From: Acidobacteriota bacterium
Lineage (GTDB): Bacteria; Actinomycetota; Acidimicrobiia; Spongiisociales; ZC4RG35
Length of the DNA stretch: 64,000 nt
Direction: 5' to 3'
NCBI GenBank assembly: GCA_022573225.1
Contig: JACZUI010000005.1
Coordinates: 25,657-89,656, forward strand
The position numbers and the translations under genes are program-made. Numbering within the stretch: the stretch's first letter is position 1; the number at the start of each line of letters is the position of its first letter. The notes beneath the pieces were generated by a model. The model worked only from the letters and a program-made list of their open reading frames with translations. It ran no database searches and was not told the origin of the DNA. Below are positions 50,857 through 60,160 of this stretch, piece by piece.

Positions 50857-52473
50857 TCACGCCATGTCGCGGAGTTCGATCCTGCGGATCTTGCCGGAAA
50901 TCGTCTTTGGCAGTTCCGTCACGAAGGTGATCGCTCGGGGGTATTTGTAGGGAGCGGTGATCGCCTTGACGTGGTCCTGGATCTCGACGGTCAGCTCGTC
51001 CGATGGTTCGTACCCAGGTGCGAGGATGATGAAGGCTTTGACGATGTTGCCCCGGTCGGGGTCGGGCTTGGCGACCACAGCCGCTTCGGCGACGGCAGGG
51101 TGCTCAATCAGCGCAGACTCAACCTCAAACGGCCCGATCCGGTAGGCGGCAGAGAGGATGACGTCATCGGCCCGGCCAACAAACCAGAGATACCCGTCTT
51201 CGTCTCGGTATGCCCGATCGCCTGTGTAATACCAGCCGTGGTGGAACACCTGGGCGGTCCGTTCCTCGTCCTTCCAGTAGCCGCGGAACAACCCGACCGG
51301 CCAGGGGTCGGTACCAACCGCAATGTGTCCCTCCTGGCCATCCGCGCAAACCTTGCCGTCGTCATCGACCACATCGACGTTCACGCCGGGTGCGGGACGG
51401 CCCATGGAGCCCGGTTTGACCGGGAGGCTCGGGTAGTTCGCGACCAGGCACACAGTCTCGGTCTGTCCGTAGCCGTCGTATAGCTCCGTCTCCGTGGCCG
51501 ACTTCCAGGTTTCGATGACCTCGGGGTTGAGGGGCTCACCCGCGCTGGTGCAGTGCCGCAGCGTCGACCAGTCGTAGACGGACAGGTCCAATTGGGCGAA
51601 TGCCCGATATAGCGTTGGTGGTGCGCAGAACGAGGTGACGCCGAGTTCGCCGATCAGGCTCAGCATGCGGTCGAAGTCGGGTTTTCCGACGATGTTCCAC
51701 ATGACGACAGCGGCCCCGACGATCCACTGGCCGAACAGCTTCCCCCATGCCGCCTTTGCCCAGCCGGTATCAGACACCGTCCAATGGATGTCGTCGGGGG
51801 TCAGGTCGTGCCAGAACCGAGCGGTGATCTCGTGGCCCAGGGCGTAGGAGCCGAGGTGCTGGACCATTTTGGGGTGGGCGGTGGTGCCCGACGTGAAGTA
51901 GAGGAGTAGCGGATCGTCGGAACGCGTCCGTTCAACGGGGCCCGGTCCGGCCGGCATCGCCTCGAGGGCTGCACCAAAAGTTGTCCACCCCGGCCGGTCG
52001 GCGCCGACTACGAATCGGGTCGTGAGGGAAGGGCATTCCTCCACGACTTCGTCGAGGTAACCCGCCCCCGGCCCATCACAGATAGCAGCAACCGCGCCGG
52101 CCTGGTTGATGCGATAGGACTGATCCCTGGGCATGAGTTGTGTGGTGCCGGGCATTGGGATCGCCCCGACCTGAAAGCATCCCAACAGCGCCGCGTACCA
52201 TTCGACCACCCGAGGCAGCTGGACGAAAACCAGGTCGCCCTTGCCGATCCCGTGATGATGAAGAAGGTGGGCGGTCCGATGGGCCAAATCGGCAAGGTCG
52301 GCGAACGTATATCGACTGACCGTGAGGCCATCGGGCTCGACCCCGATCAAGGCGACCTTGTCCGGAGTCTCGTCGGCTCGAGCACCGATCACGTCGACCG
52401 TGTAGTTGAAGAACTCGGGAACCTCGACCCGAAAATCGGCCCGGGTCGCCTCGTAGTCGACCATGTTCGGCAT
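50857..52473 (-). CDS. Acyl-CoA synthetase (AMP-forming, ACSM/AcsA-like)
   Basis: The 538-residue adenylate-forming enzyme activates a carboxylate to its CoA thioester. The P-loop-like LLYFTSGTTAHPK, DGYGQTE, WYYTGDRAYRDEDGYLWFVGR and the final Lys in PKTISGKIRR are present. The pattern is closest to medium-chain or acetyl-type synthetases. ATG 52473 has a GGAGGT site seven bases upstream; GTG 52482 would be inside that spacing. Substrate unknown. It is convergent with the ligase gene. Confidence 0.9.
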   Translation of the reverse strand: MPNMVDYEATRADFRVEVPEFFNYTVDVIGARADETPDKVALIGVEPDGLTVSRYTFADLADLAHRTAHLLHHHGIGKGDLVFVQLPRVVEWYAALLGCFQVGAIPMPGTTQLMPRDQSYRINQAGAVAAICDGPGAGYLDEVVEECPSLTTRFVVGADRPGWTTFGAALEAMPAGPGPVERTRSDDPLLLYFTSGTTAHPKMVQHLGSYALGHEITARFWHDLTPDDIHWTVSDTGWAKAAWGKLFGQWIVGAAVVMWNIVGKPDFDRMLSLIGELGVTSFCAPPTLYRAFAQLDLSVYDWSTLRHCTSAGEPLNPEVIETWKSATETELYDGYGQTETVCLVANYPSLPVKPGSMGRPAPGVNVDVVDDDGKVCADGQEGHIAVGTDPWPVGLFRGYWKDEERTAQVFHHGWYYTGDRAYRDEDGYLWFVGRADDVILSAAYRIGPFEVESALIEHPAVAEAAVVAKPDPDRGNIVKAFIILAPGYEPSDELTVEIQDHVKAITAPYKYPRAITFVTELPKTISGKIRRIELRDMA

Positions 52474-52551
52474 CGCTCGCACCTCCGGTCGCCGAGAGTA
52501 GCCCCAGACCCGGCAGCTGCCCCGGGGAGTTGAGGTGGTCGGGTGGCCGGG

Positions 52552-54570
52552 TTAGAAACCGAGCCAGGCGACTTCCGTCAGCGTATCGAGATCACTCTTC
52601 AAGATGCCCTTGGCCGAAACCGTGTACACATCGTCGCCGATGACGACCGATCGCATGATCGCGGCCCGGTAATCCCAGCTGTCATCGTCACCGCCGGGAT
52701 GTGCAATCCGTCGAACCTCCCTGAGTTTCCCGTCGTCGTCGACCGCAAGGCCGATTGCGCCGAAGAACGCCGATTCGGACGTTTCGTCCCACCACCATTG
52801 CTGAACCGGCACCATCACAAGGCCACTCGGTTCCCAATAGAGGAAGGCGTGATGGTCATACTCGATCTCGCTCGATGAGCCCTTGTCCAGGGTGATCTGG
52901 TCGATGCGGGTCGGGTCTGAGGGGTCGCTCACGTCGAAGATCGACACCTGGGTACCTTGGAGACGCCCCGTGTCGGTCGCGTCCTGGCCGACGCCCATCA
53001 GCAGACCGTCGCCGAGGGGGTGCAGGTAGGCGGAGTATCCGAGAATCTTCAGCTCGCCCACAACCTTGGGCTGTCTCGGATTCGATAGATCGACTGTGTA
53101 CAAGGGGTCGGTCTGGCGGAATGTCACTACGTAGGCAATGTCTCCCATGAATCTCACCGAGTAGATCTGCTCGGTTTCACCAAGACCGTCGACACGGCCG
53201 ATCTCGACCAGCTCACCGTCGTCCTCCTCGAGGACGGTCAACAGCGACTCGGAGTCGAAGCTGTCACTCCACCCGGCGGGACTGGTCGTGGAGGCCACCC
53301 GGAGAAGTCCTTCGTGTTCGTCCATGGCGAATTGGTTCAGCAGGTAGCCGACCACCCGACCGGACGCCACATAGCTGGTGACATCGCTGCGGCTGATGTC
53401 AAACTTGTGGATTTCGGTGGTCACCCCGTCCGGCTGGACGGTGCCTTCCCCGGTCTGGGCCCACTGAAAGGCGTCCCAGTTCTGGGTGGCGACATACAGG
53501 TTGTCGGCCGAGGCGTAGATGGTATTGCCGGTGGCCAGGACGCCGGTTGCGTCCACCACATCGAGCCCACTGCCGAGATCGATCGTGGCAACCGACAGCA
53601 TGTTGATTCCGGCGAACTCCTGAGGATGGTTGGCCCGGTCGCAATCGAACAGGGTGCCCTCGGCGGTGACGTCCCCGTCGGCGTCGGTGATCACGTAGTA
53701 GGGAATCCAGTTGTCTGCTGTGGAGTTCTCGATGATCTGGCGGTTCTCCTCGATGGCCTTGCGCTCGGCGCGGAGGCCGGAGCCACCGGGATAGCTCCAC
53801 TCGAATCCGACCGGTCCTGACGAAAGGATCAGGCGAACCGTGTCGTCGATCATGCGTGCGGAGAGATACCGACCGTCGATACGCATGGTGCGGACGATCC
53901 CCGGTTCGCCACTGATGTCGACCTCTATCAGCCGTATCGTTGGTGTCTCGTATACCGGCGAGAACTCCGCGTCACCCTCGATGAGGGGGTGAAAGCTGGA
54001 CCAGTCTGATCCGAAGAGCAGGACGGTGTCTCCCGAGAGGAACAAGCTCTGGACTGAGAAGTTGCCGACCTGGAGCCGACCGATGACCTCGGGTTCGGCA
54101 CCGGTGATGTCGGTGACGATCAGGGTGCCCTCGGATAGCACAAGGATCCGCTCACCATCGGTCTTCACCATGTCGGGCTCATCAACGCCGAGCACCTGGA
54201 CATTCGTCTCGGAGTAATTCACGCGCGCTTGGCCGACGAAGCTCGCGTCAGCGCCCGATGCGGCGGCCTCTTCGAAGAAAACATCATCGCCTCCCCACCA
54301 CGGGTAGGAGAAGGGATCGTCCAGGCCGTGGGGACCCACCAGATCAACGGCCTGCGAGGTCACGTAATCGAGAAAGGTGTCGCAGGCGTCAAAGGGGATC
54401 AGAGCGTTGGCGGCTGGAACGCCCACTGGCCGACTCTCCGGCCTCGTGGAGATCGCCCGGGTTGTAGACGGGTTGGCATCGCGGTTCGTGCTCGTGCTCG
54501 TAGTGCAAGCCGTCGCCAGGACCGCCAGTGTGGCCAGCAGACCGATGTATCGGGAAGTTCGGGTACGCAC
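52552..54570 (-). CDS. Beta-propeller domain lipoprotein
   Basis: A 672-residue predicted lipoprotein with lipobox ATAC (Cys22) after a hydrophobic stretch, a Ser/Thr-rich linker, then a large repeat region typical of the secreted beta-propeller family: NVQVLGVDEPDMVKTDG, VLSEGTLIVTDI, AYVVTFRQTDPLYTVDLSNP, and VVGELKILGYSAYLHPLGDG. The first of these is the family's hallmark. Function is unknown; surface binding or sensing is plausible. GTG start with AAGGAAGGT upstream. It is divergent from the aminotransferase-like gene. Confidence 0.85.
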   Translation of the reverse strand: MRTRTSRYIGLLATLAVLATACTTSTSTNRDANPSTTRAISTRPESRPVGVPAANALIPFDACDTFLDYVTSQAVDLVGPHGLDDPFSYPWWGGDDVFFEEAAASGADASFVGQARVNYSETNVQVLGVDEPDMVKTDGERILVLSEGTLIVTDITGAEPEVIGRLQVGNFSVQSLFLSGDTVLLFGSDWSSFHPLIEGDAEFSPVYETPTIRLIEVDISGEPGIVRTMRIDGRYLSARMIDDTVRLILSSGPVGFEWSYPGGSGLRAERKAIEENRQIIENSTADNWIPYYVITDADGDVTAEGTLFDCDRANHPQEFAGINMLSVATIDLGSGLDVVDATGVLATGNTIYASADNLYVATQNWDAFQWAQTGEGTVQPDGVTTEIHKFDISRSDVTSYVASGRVVGYLLNQFAMDEHEGLLRVASTTSPAGWSDSFDSESLLTVLEEDDGELVEIGRVDGLGETEQIYSVRFMGDIAYVVTFRQTDPLYTVDLSNPRQPKVVGELKILGYSAYLHPLGDGLLMGVGQDATDTGRLQGTQVSIFDVSDPSDPTRIDQITLDKGSSSEIEYDHHAFLYWEPSGLVMVPVQQWWWDETSESAFFGAIGLAVDDDGKLREVRRIAHPGGDDDSWDYRAAIMRSVVIGDDVYTVSAKGILKSDLDTLTEVAWLGF

Positions 54571-54689
54571 TCTCTGACCTTCCTTGTCGCTTCTACCTTT
54601 GATGCGTTAGGACCGACTCTGGTTCCCGAGGATCAGGAAACACCAGGCGCCAAGCCCGTAGGTACTGTTCGGATAAAGAGAGGTGGCTG

Positions 54690-55874
54690 TTGGACATTGC
54701 AGAGCGGATGGATCAGATTCCTCGGATCGGCCTCGACATCATGGGTGACCAGGCCGATGCTCTGGACGGGGCTCCCTACCGGCTCGAGAACGCGGATAGT
54801 GACATTCCGCCGGCGGAGCACGTCGTGGCGGCGACTCGGGACGCTGTGGGCGTCGACCGGTACAACAGCTGGCTGCCACTGAACGGACTGGGTGAGTTGC
54901 GCCGCGCCGCCGCTGGCCTGTCGGTCCGAGAAGGTGGTCTCGAATACCACCCCGACACGCAGGTCCTTATCACCAACGGTGCCCAGGAGGGTCTCGCCTC
55001 GGTGCTTCTCGCCTTGCTCGACCCGGGCGACGAGGTGATCACGTTCGAGCCGGCCTACTCGGGGATCATCAACCGGATCCGACTCGCCCACGGCGTTCCC
55101 CGTTTTGTGCCGCTGGTGGAAAGCGAGGGTTGGCGGGTCGACCTCGAGGCCTTGGCCGCAGCTGTTTCCGATCGAACGAAAGCGATCGTCTTCAACGCCA
55201 CCAACATGCCGACCGGGGTGATTCACACGACCGTCGAGATCGACGCCATAGCCCATCTGGCGCAACGTCACGACATTTGGGTGGTGTACAGCTCACCATC
55301 GAGTCGCACGATTTTCGGAGGCGGTGGGGCGCACAACATCGCGACCTGGCCGGGGATGAGCGAGCGGACCATCATCGTCGACGGCGTGTCGAAAGACTTC
55401 AACCTCACCGCATGGCGCATCGGCTGGGTGATGGGCGACGCGTCAGTGGTGGAACCGGTCGCGAGGGCTCACGTTTACAACGGGACGCTGACCGGCGGCT
55501 ACCAACAGGCCGGAGTGATCGCTCTGCTCAACGACCCCGACGCCATGGAAAAGGACTTGGCCATGCGGGTGGCCGAATTACGGCGACGCCGTGACGTCGT
55601 GGTGGACGGCGTGAACTCGATAGCCGGCTTGTCCTGCGTCAGACCGGACGGTGGCTGGTGGCTGCTCGTGGACCACCGTCCCATCGAGGCCGACGAAACC
55701 AAAATGGCGCAGTATCTACTCGACGAGGTGAACGTGGCGGTCACACCAATGGGGACCTGGGGGCCCACCACGGCCGTGGGCCATTTCCGGATCATCTACT
55801 CCAACGAGCCGGTGGCTCGACTACAAGAGGCGGTCGAATTGATCGGCACCGCCGTGCAGAGACTCGCCGAGTAG
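54690..55874 (+). CDS. Aminotransferase class I/II-fold protein lacking the PLP-N1 Asp
   Basis: This 394-residue fold-type I PLP protein keeps the Schiff-base Lys235 (VSKDFNLTAWRIGW), Arg243, the NxPTG motif at Asn172/Pro174, and the carboxylate-binding Arg in GHFRIIYSN. The segment normally holding the pyridine-nitrogen Asp and the phenol Tyr (VISDEIY type) reads VVYSSPS (198-204), so both are Ser. Without the Asp, ordinary transamination should be weak; a specialised lyase, cyclase-like or degenerate function is possible. TTG start after AGAGAGG. Substrate unknown. Confidence 0.8.
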   Translation: MDIAERMDQIPRIGLDIMGDQADALDGAPYRLENADSDIPPAEHVVAATRDAVGVDRYNSWLPLNGLGELRRAAAGLSVREGGLEYHPDTQVLITNGAQEGLASVLLALLDPGDEVITFEPAYSGIINRIRLAHGVPRFVPLVESEGWRVDLEALAAAVSDRTKAIVFNATNMPTGVIHTTVEIDAIAHLAQRHDIWVVYSSPSSRTIFGGGGAHNIATWPGMSERTIIVDGVSKDFNLTAWRIGWVMGDASVVEPVARAHVYNGTLTGGYQQAGVIALLNDPDAMEKDLAMRVAELRRRRDVVVDGVNSIAGLSCVRPDGGWWLLVDHRPIEADETKMAQYLLDEVNVAVTPMGTWGPTTAVGHFRIIYSNEPVARLQEAVELIGTAVQRLAE

Positions 55875-55970
55875 TCCTCGATCGTCTCGCCTACGAGATC
55901 TCGGCGACGGTCAGACCGGATAGATACGTGCCGTTCGGAGGGGTCTGAGCCGGGGACGGAGATAGGCGCC

Positions 55971-57059
55971 TTACACGGTGATGACGACCTTGCCGGCGGC
56001 GTGGTGTCCCAGCATGTGGGCGACTGCGTTCGCGGCCTGACTGAGCGGGTAGATCTCGTCGATCACAACCTTGACGTCTCCGGATTCGAGGAGTGCGGCG
56101 AGAGCAGCGAGGTTCTCGTGATTCACAACCCAATCCTTGACGAACCGCACATCGGTCGAGCCCAGCCCCATGAGGGCCGCCCACGCCATCCTCGGCAGGC
56201 CCGCGAAGAGGCCTCCGGTGTTCCCGACGCTGTTGGGAATGAGCATCCCATTGGGTGTCAACACCTCAGCTGTCGCCGAGGGCGAATGGTTCATCACGTT
56301 GTCGAGGATGACGTCGTAGCGCTGCTCTCTGATGGTGAAGTCCTCATCCGTGTAGTCGATGACGTGATCCCCGCCGAGGGACCGGACCAGCTCGAGGTTT
56401 CTGGTGCTGGTAACGCCGGTGACTTCCGCGCCGAGCGCCTTGGCGATCTGCACCGCAAACGTTCCGACGCCTCCCGATGCGCCGTTGATCAGAACCCTGG
56501 TCCCCGGTCCGACCCCGCCCACGTCGCGGATAGCGATCAGCGCGGTGAGGCCCGACATGACAGATGCTGCGGCCTCTTCGAAGGTGAGTCCGATGGGCAT
56601 TTTGATGAGCTGGGACGACGGCGCCATCGTGAACTCCGCGAACGCGCCGGCCCGGTTGGCGAGGGTGTCGGCCCACGATGACCCGAACACCTCGTCGCCG
56701 GGCTTCAGGTCGGTCACATTCTTGCCGACGGCCTCCACCACCCCGGCGACATCGGTTCCCCGCACCGGGGTCGACGGCTTCAGGAGCCCAGACTTCAACC
56801 GGAGGACATAGGGGACTCCAGCCACCGTGAGCCAATCCGGAGTGTTGACGCTCGTGGCGCGCACCCGAATCAAAACGTCGTCAGCGCCGGCTGAAGGTCG
56901 GTCGACCTCTTCCAGCTTTAGCACCCGTTCCGGCGCCCCATAGCCTTCCTGAACGATGGCCTTCATCACATCTTCGTGGCCTGAGCCGGGTTTGCTTCCA
57001 ACGATTGCTTTCTTCGTCTCCATCTGGGCCGTCGTCTCCGTGGGGGATGACGATTCCAT
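55971..57059 (-). CDS. Zinc-independent MDR-family NAD(P)H quinone reductase/alcohol dehydrogenase-like
   Basis: The 362-residue medium-chain reductase has GYGAPERVLKLEEV, the NTPDWLTVAG loop, RGTDVAGVVEAVG, GDEVFGS and the cofactor motif NGASGGVGTFAVQIAK. There is no structural zinc-Cys cluster, typical of the quinone oxidoreductase branch, which reduces quinones or enones with NADPH. ATG 57059 has GGAGAGAAAGAGAG upstream; the longer frame to 57167 is unlikely. A three-half-site palindrome array lies upstream, and no regulator gene is adjacent. Confidence 0.85.
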   Translation of the reverse strand: MESSSPTETTAQMETKKAIVGSKPGSGHEDVMKAIVQEGYGAPERVLKLEEVDRPSAGADDVLIRVRATSVNTPDWLTVAGVPYVLRLKSGLLKPSTPVRGTDVAGVVEAVGKNVTDLKPGDEVFGSSWADTLANRAGAFAEFTMAPSSQLIKMPIGLTFEEAAASVMSGLTALIAIRDVGGVGPGTRVLINGASGGVGTFAVQIAKALGAEVTGVTSTRNLELVRSLGGDHVIDYTDEDFTIREQRYDVILDNVMNHSPSATAEVLTPNGMLIPNSVGNTGGLFAGLPRMAWAALMGLGSTDVRFVKDWVVNHENLAALAALLESGDVKVVIDEIYPLSQAANAVAHMLGHHAAGKVVITV

Positions 57060-57097
57060 GTTTATCTCTCTTTCTCTCCAGGGGGTGGGACCAGTCA

Positions 57098-57138
57098 TAC
57101 GTTGTAAGTTATACGACGTAAGGTACTCGTACAACGTA
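57098..57138. promoter_or_regulatory. Three half-sites TACGTYGTA-type, candidate TetR operator
   Basis: TACGTTGTA (57098-57106), TACGACGTA (57112-57120) and TACAACGTA (57130-57138) are related half-sites; the first and third are exact reverse complements and the second differs at one base. They sit 39-79 bp upstream of the MDR reductase ATG, covering its likely promoter. Confidence 0.55.
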
Positions 57139-57246
57139 AGTCTGTCAAGCGAGGAAGGGATACGCACCCGAGATGCGCCGGATCTGTCGAGTTTTTATGA
57201 GCTGCCGAGCGCCGTGTGATAGTCCTCGTATGAGTCAGGTGGGCGG

Positions 57247-57732
57247 CTATTCCCACCCGTCGATGTCAATCACGTCATCGCGTGGACTGTCGGCGAACCC
57301 AGTCCCGTCGTGCCAGTCTCCACGCAGCACTTGACCGCCGGCGCCGAATCCCTTTATCCGTGCGGTAAGCCGTTTCGAAAGCATGCGATAGACCAAGCCT
57401 TGCACCGCTGGAATCAACAGGAGGAATCCCAGCACGTCGGTGATGAAACCTGGTGTGATCAAGAAAGCACCAGAGACGAGGATGGCAGCACCATCGCTGA
57501 GTTCGCGTCCGGGGATCCGGCCTTGACCCAGCTTGCGCTGGATGCGACCGAGAACTGAAAGGCCGGCACGCCGAACGAGAAACGATCCGACCAACGCGGT
57601 GAGGACGGCGAGTCCAAGGACCCAGCCCAGCCCAATCCTTGATTCAACCCAGAAGAACGTCGCTATCTCGGCAACGGCGATAAGGGCGAAAACCATTAGA
57701 AACCGCATTGGTCCCAACGGTACAGACGTCAT
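57247..57732 (-). CDS. fxsA: FxsA-family membrane protein
   Basis: A 161-residue FxsA-type protein: a hydrophobic start (FLMVFALIAVAEIATFFWVESRIG), then RRAGLSVLGRIQRKLGQGRIP and the helices SGAFLITPGFITDVLGFLLLIPAVQGL, ending in a soluble tail. FxsA is known for countering phage F exclusion in E. coli when overproduced; its normal role is unclear. ATG start. It lies downstream of the MFS gene on the same strand, 82 bp away. Confidence 0.85.
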   Translation of the reverse strand: MTSVPLGPMRFLMVFALIAVAEIATFFWVESRIGLGWVLGLAVLTALVGSFLVRRAGLSVLGRIQRKLGQGRIPGRELSDGAAILVSGAFLITPGFITDVLGFLLLIPAVQGLVYRMLSKRLTARIKGFGAGGQVLRGDWHDGTGFADSPRDDVIDIDGWE

Positions 57733-57814
57733 AGCACAAGGTGTCCTCCCGTCTCGGCTCTGGAGCTAGGACTCCGAACCACGACCAAAGGGCCAGCGAT
57801 CAAACAGGGGCAGC

Positions 57815-58975
57815 TCACGGCACCCGTGTCGCTCGTGCAACCCCGAGGGTGATCACGGAGGCGACGAACAGCGCGACAGCGACGGTGGTCCAGCTTGCGG
57901 CACGCGAAACGTTGTCGATCAGCCAGCCCAACACTATGGGTCCTACCCCCGCGCCGAGGAAGATGCCGGTTTGAGTGACTGCCGACGAGGCTGCCGGTGT
58001 TCCAATGTTGGCATTCACCACCGTGTAGGTCATCAGCCCGGGCCAACCCCAGCCCGTGGCGAACGCCAGCAAAACGAGCCCAACGAACCAAGGTCCGGTG
58101 GCTCCACTCAGTGCGATAAACACGAGGCTTCCAATGCCCATCAACCCGGCGAGGCCAGCGAAGCCCCGAGCGCGTCTCCGATCAGTTATTTGCCCGGCCA
58201 CGACCCGGGTGCCGATTGTGGTCAGCGATCCAAAAAACAGCAGCAGCCCCGCTCCAGCCTCGGATAGGGAGGCGTCCACAGCAGCCGCGACGAGGAATGT
58301 GCTCAGTGACACCGCTGCCCAAGTGGCCAGGGCGGCCGCACCAGCCAAGGCCGCCACCTGAGGGATGGACATCCGCTTGACGCCGCCGGAGGGGCTCTCG
58401 ATCTCGGCGAAATCGATGGGAGAGTCGCTGTCCGATGCGAGGAGGAACCAGATAAGAGGGAAAAGGAGAGCAGCGAAACCGAAGGCGAACCTCCATCCGA
58501 CTGTCAACGCCAGCGTCGGCACCGCCAGACCCGCGAAAAGCGTCGATGACGGGATCCCAGCATGTTTCAAGCCGAACATGAGGCCTCGGCGCTCCGGTTG
58601 CACCCTCTCGGCCAGCGCCTTGTTGGCGGCCGGGTTCGCCAGACCGTAGACGGCGCCCCCGGCGACCAGGAGGACGGAGAGAGACATGACGCTTCTGGCG
58701 GCCAAGGCAATCGAAACGAGGATCAACGCAGAAAAAGCCGAGTTGACACGAAACGAGGTTCGCCATCCGATTCGTTCGATGACTCGGCCCAGAGGGGCCG
58801 AGGTGATGGCCGCGGTGAGAAAGAAGAGAGCAGTAACGGCTCCGAGACCCGTGGTGGTCAGTCCGATCTCCCGCTCGAGTTGAAGGAAGGTGGCTCCGAC
58901 CAGAAACACTGGAAGCGAGCTCAGCGCGACAATCAGGATCGACAACGCGAGCCGCCGCCAGGGCAGTTCTGTCAT
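57815..58975 (-). CDS. MFS transporter
   Basis: This 386-residue carrier has about twelve hydrophobic helices in two six-helix halves. The first cytoplasmic loop carries PLGRVIERIGWRTSFR, the major-facilitator loop 2-3 motif, and ADRR-like GQITDRRRARG is its mate in the second half. The substrate may be a small organic acid or drug; none can be assigned. It lies next to the dioxygenase gene on the same strand. Confidence 0.85.
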   Translation of the reverse strand: MTELPWRRLALSILIVALSSLPVFLVGATFLQLEREIGLTTTGLGAVTALFFLTAAITSAPLGRVIERIGWRTSFRVNSAFSALILVSIALAARSVMSLSVLLVAGGAVYGLANPAANKALAERVQPERRGLMFGLKHAGIPSSTLFAGLAVPTLALTVGWRFAFGFAALLFPLIWFLLASDSDSPIDFAEIESPSGGVKRMSIPQVAALAGAAALATWAAVSLSTFLVAAAVDASLSEAGAGLLLFFGSLTTIGTRVVAGQITDRRRARGFAGLAGLMGIGSLVFIALSGATGPWFVGLVLLAFATGWGWPGLMTYTVVNANIGTPAASSAVTQTGIFLGAGVGPIVLGWLIDNVSRAASWTTVAVALFVASVITLGVARATRVP

Positions 58976-59033
58976 TCAGGCGAGTCGTCGCCGAATATCG
59001 GTCCAAGCGGACCTTTGCCGGAGACCCTGTCCA

Positions 59034-60098
59034 CTATTCCGGTTGGAGCGGTGCGCTCAGAGTCTGGCCCGGAGTCCTTATCCCGCCCCGCGTCGGGCCA
59101 ACCTCGATGCTGCCGAAGCGTTCGGCTATGACGGGTGGGAGGGGCCGTGCGTTCGGTGGCGTCAGCCAGAGACGAAGAAGGTGCCGTTTTCGCTCAGGCT
59201 CGGGATAGTCCTCATATGGGGTCCGGGAATGCAGAACCTGATGGTTGTGGATGAATTGCATGTCACCGGGTCGGAAGTCCATATCGAGGCGGATGTGGTC
59301 GCTGTCGGCTAGCTCGTCAAGCATGTCCATAGCCTCGATCTGTTGATCGGTCAGCCTTGGTACTTCGTCGAAACGCTGGGCAGCTGTGATGAAATCCCGG
59401 TTGTAGGTGGTGGTCAGGAATCCGCCGTCTGGATGGAAGATCGGCATTTGATAGTAAGGCCCCTTGCCTTCCGGGATCTCGCCCTTGCGATCCATGTAGA
59501 AGGGCTCGCTCAGAATCTGGACCAGGTCCGGGCGTCGCGAAACCATCTCGTCGTGAGCCGTGACGGAACTGGCGATCTTGCTGAGACCCCCCTCTTTTGC
59601 CTTATGGAGACATAAGAGGGCCACGATGTCGCACGAGTCGGTGTGATAGAGCTGTCGGGCGGTGGTCCCGTAAAGACGGTGTGTCGGATTCGACGGGTCG
59701 AGGCCTATGTCCCTGACATGACCCAGGACGTGGCCCTTGGCGTTTTGGGGAATGGCCCACCCGAAGTAGGACCCGATGAGGAAATAGGCGATCGCGGATT
59801 CTTCGATCGTCAGATCGTGGACGGGCAGACCCCGAATCAGCACGAATCCTCTGCCGTTGACGACCTCACGCTGAATCCTCTCGAGGGTGGGGCCCAGAGT
59901 TTGCAGCGGGAATTCGTCCTTGTTGACACGCAATATCGAAATATCCGCTTTGCGAACGGCGTCTACAGCGATTCGGATCTCATCCAAATCGTCTTGCCCG
60001 AGTTGATAGGTCCACTCGTCCGATCGCGTCGACATTTCTGAGCCATACCACGCGGATGGTCCCTCGATCTTCTTGTGTTCCCGTTTCGTCTCCGTCAT
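59034..60098 (-). CDS. TauD/TfdA-family 2OG-Fe(II) dioxygenase
   Basis: The 354-residue enzyme shows the TauD iron triad: His152 and Asp154 in LYHTDSCD and a second His at about 290 in VLHSRTPYED, plus the 2OG-binding Arg in HLLRLWL (309). The core around AQNAKGHVLGHVRD resembles the aliphatic/arylalkanoate group of the family. It probably hydroxylates a carboxylate-containing compound using 2-oxoglutarate and oxygen. It is divergent from the CoA-transferase gene, and both may serve one catabolic route. Confidence 0.85.
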   Translation of the reverse strand: MTETKREHKKIEGPSAWYGSEMSTRSDEWTYQLGQDDLDEIRIAVDAVRKADISILRVNKDEFPLQTLGPTLERIQREVVNGRGFVLIRGLPVHDLTIEESAIAYFLIGSYFGWAIPQNAKGHVLGHVRDIGLDPSNPTHRLYGTTARQLYHTDSCDIVALLCLHKAKEGGLSKIASSVTAHDEMVSRRPDLVQILSEPFYMDRKGEIPEGKGPYYQMPIFHPDGGFLTTTYNRDFITAAQRFDEVPRLTDQQIEAMDMLDELADSDHIRLDMDFRPGDMQFIHNHQVLHSRTPYEDYPEPERKRHLLRLWLTPPNARPLPPVIAERFGSIEVGPTRGGIRTPGQTLSAPLQPE

Positions 60099-60160
60099 GT
60101 TCTAGACGCTCCTTACCAGTCAAGACCCGCCAGCGAAGATACCGTGATGAGCCCTAAGAC

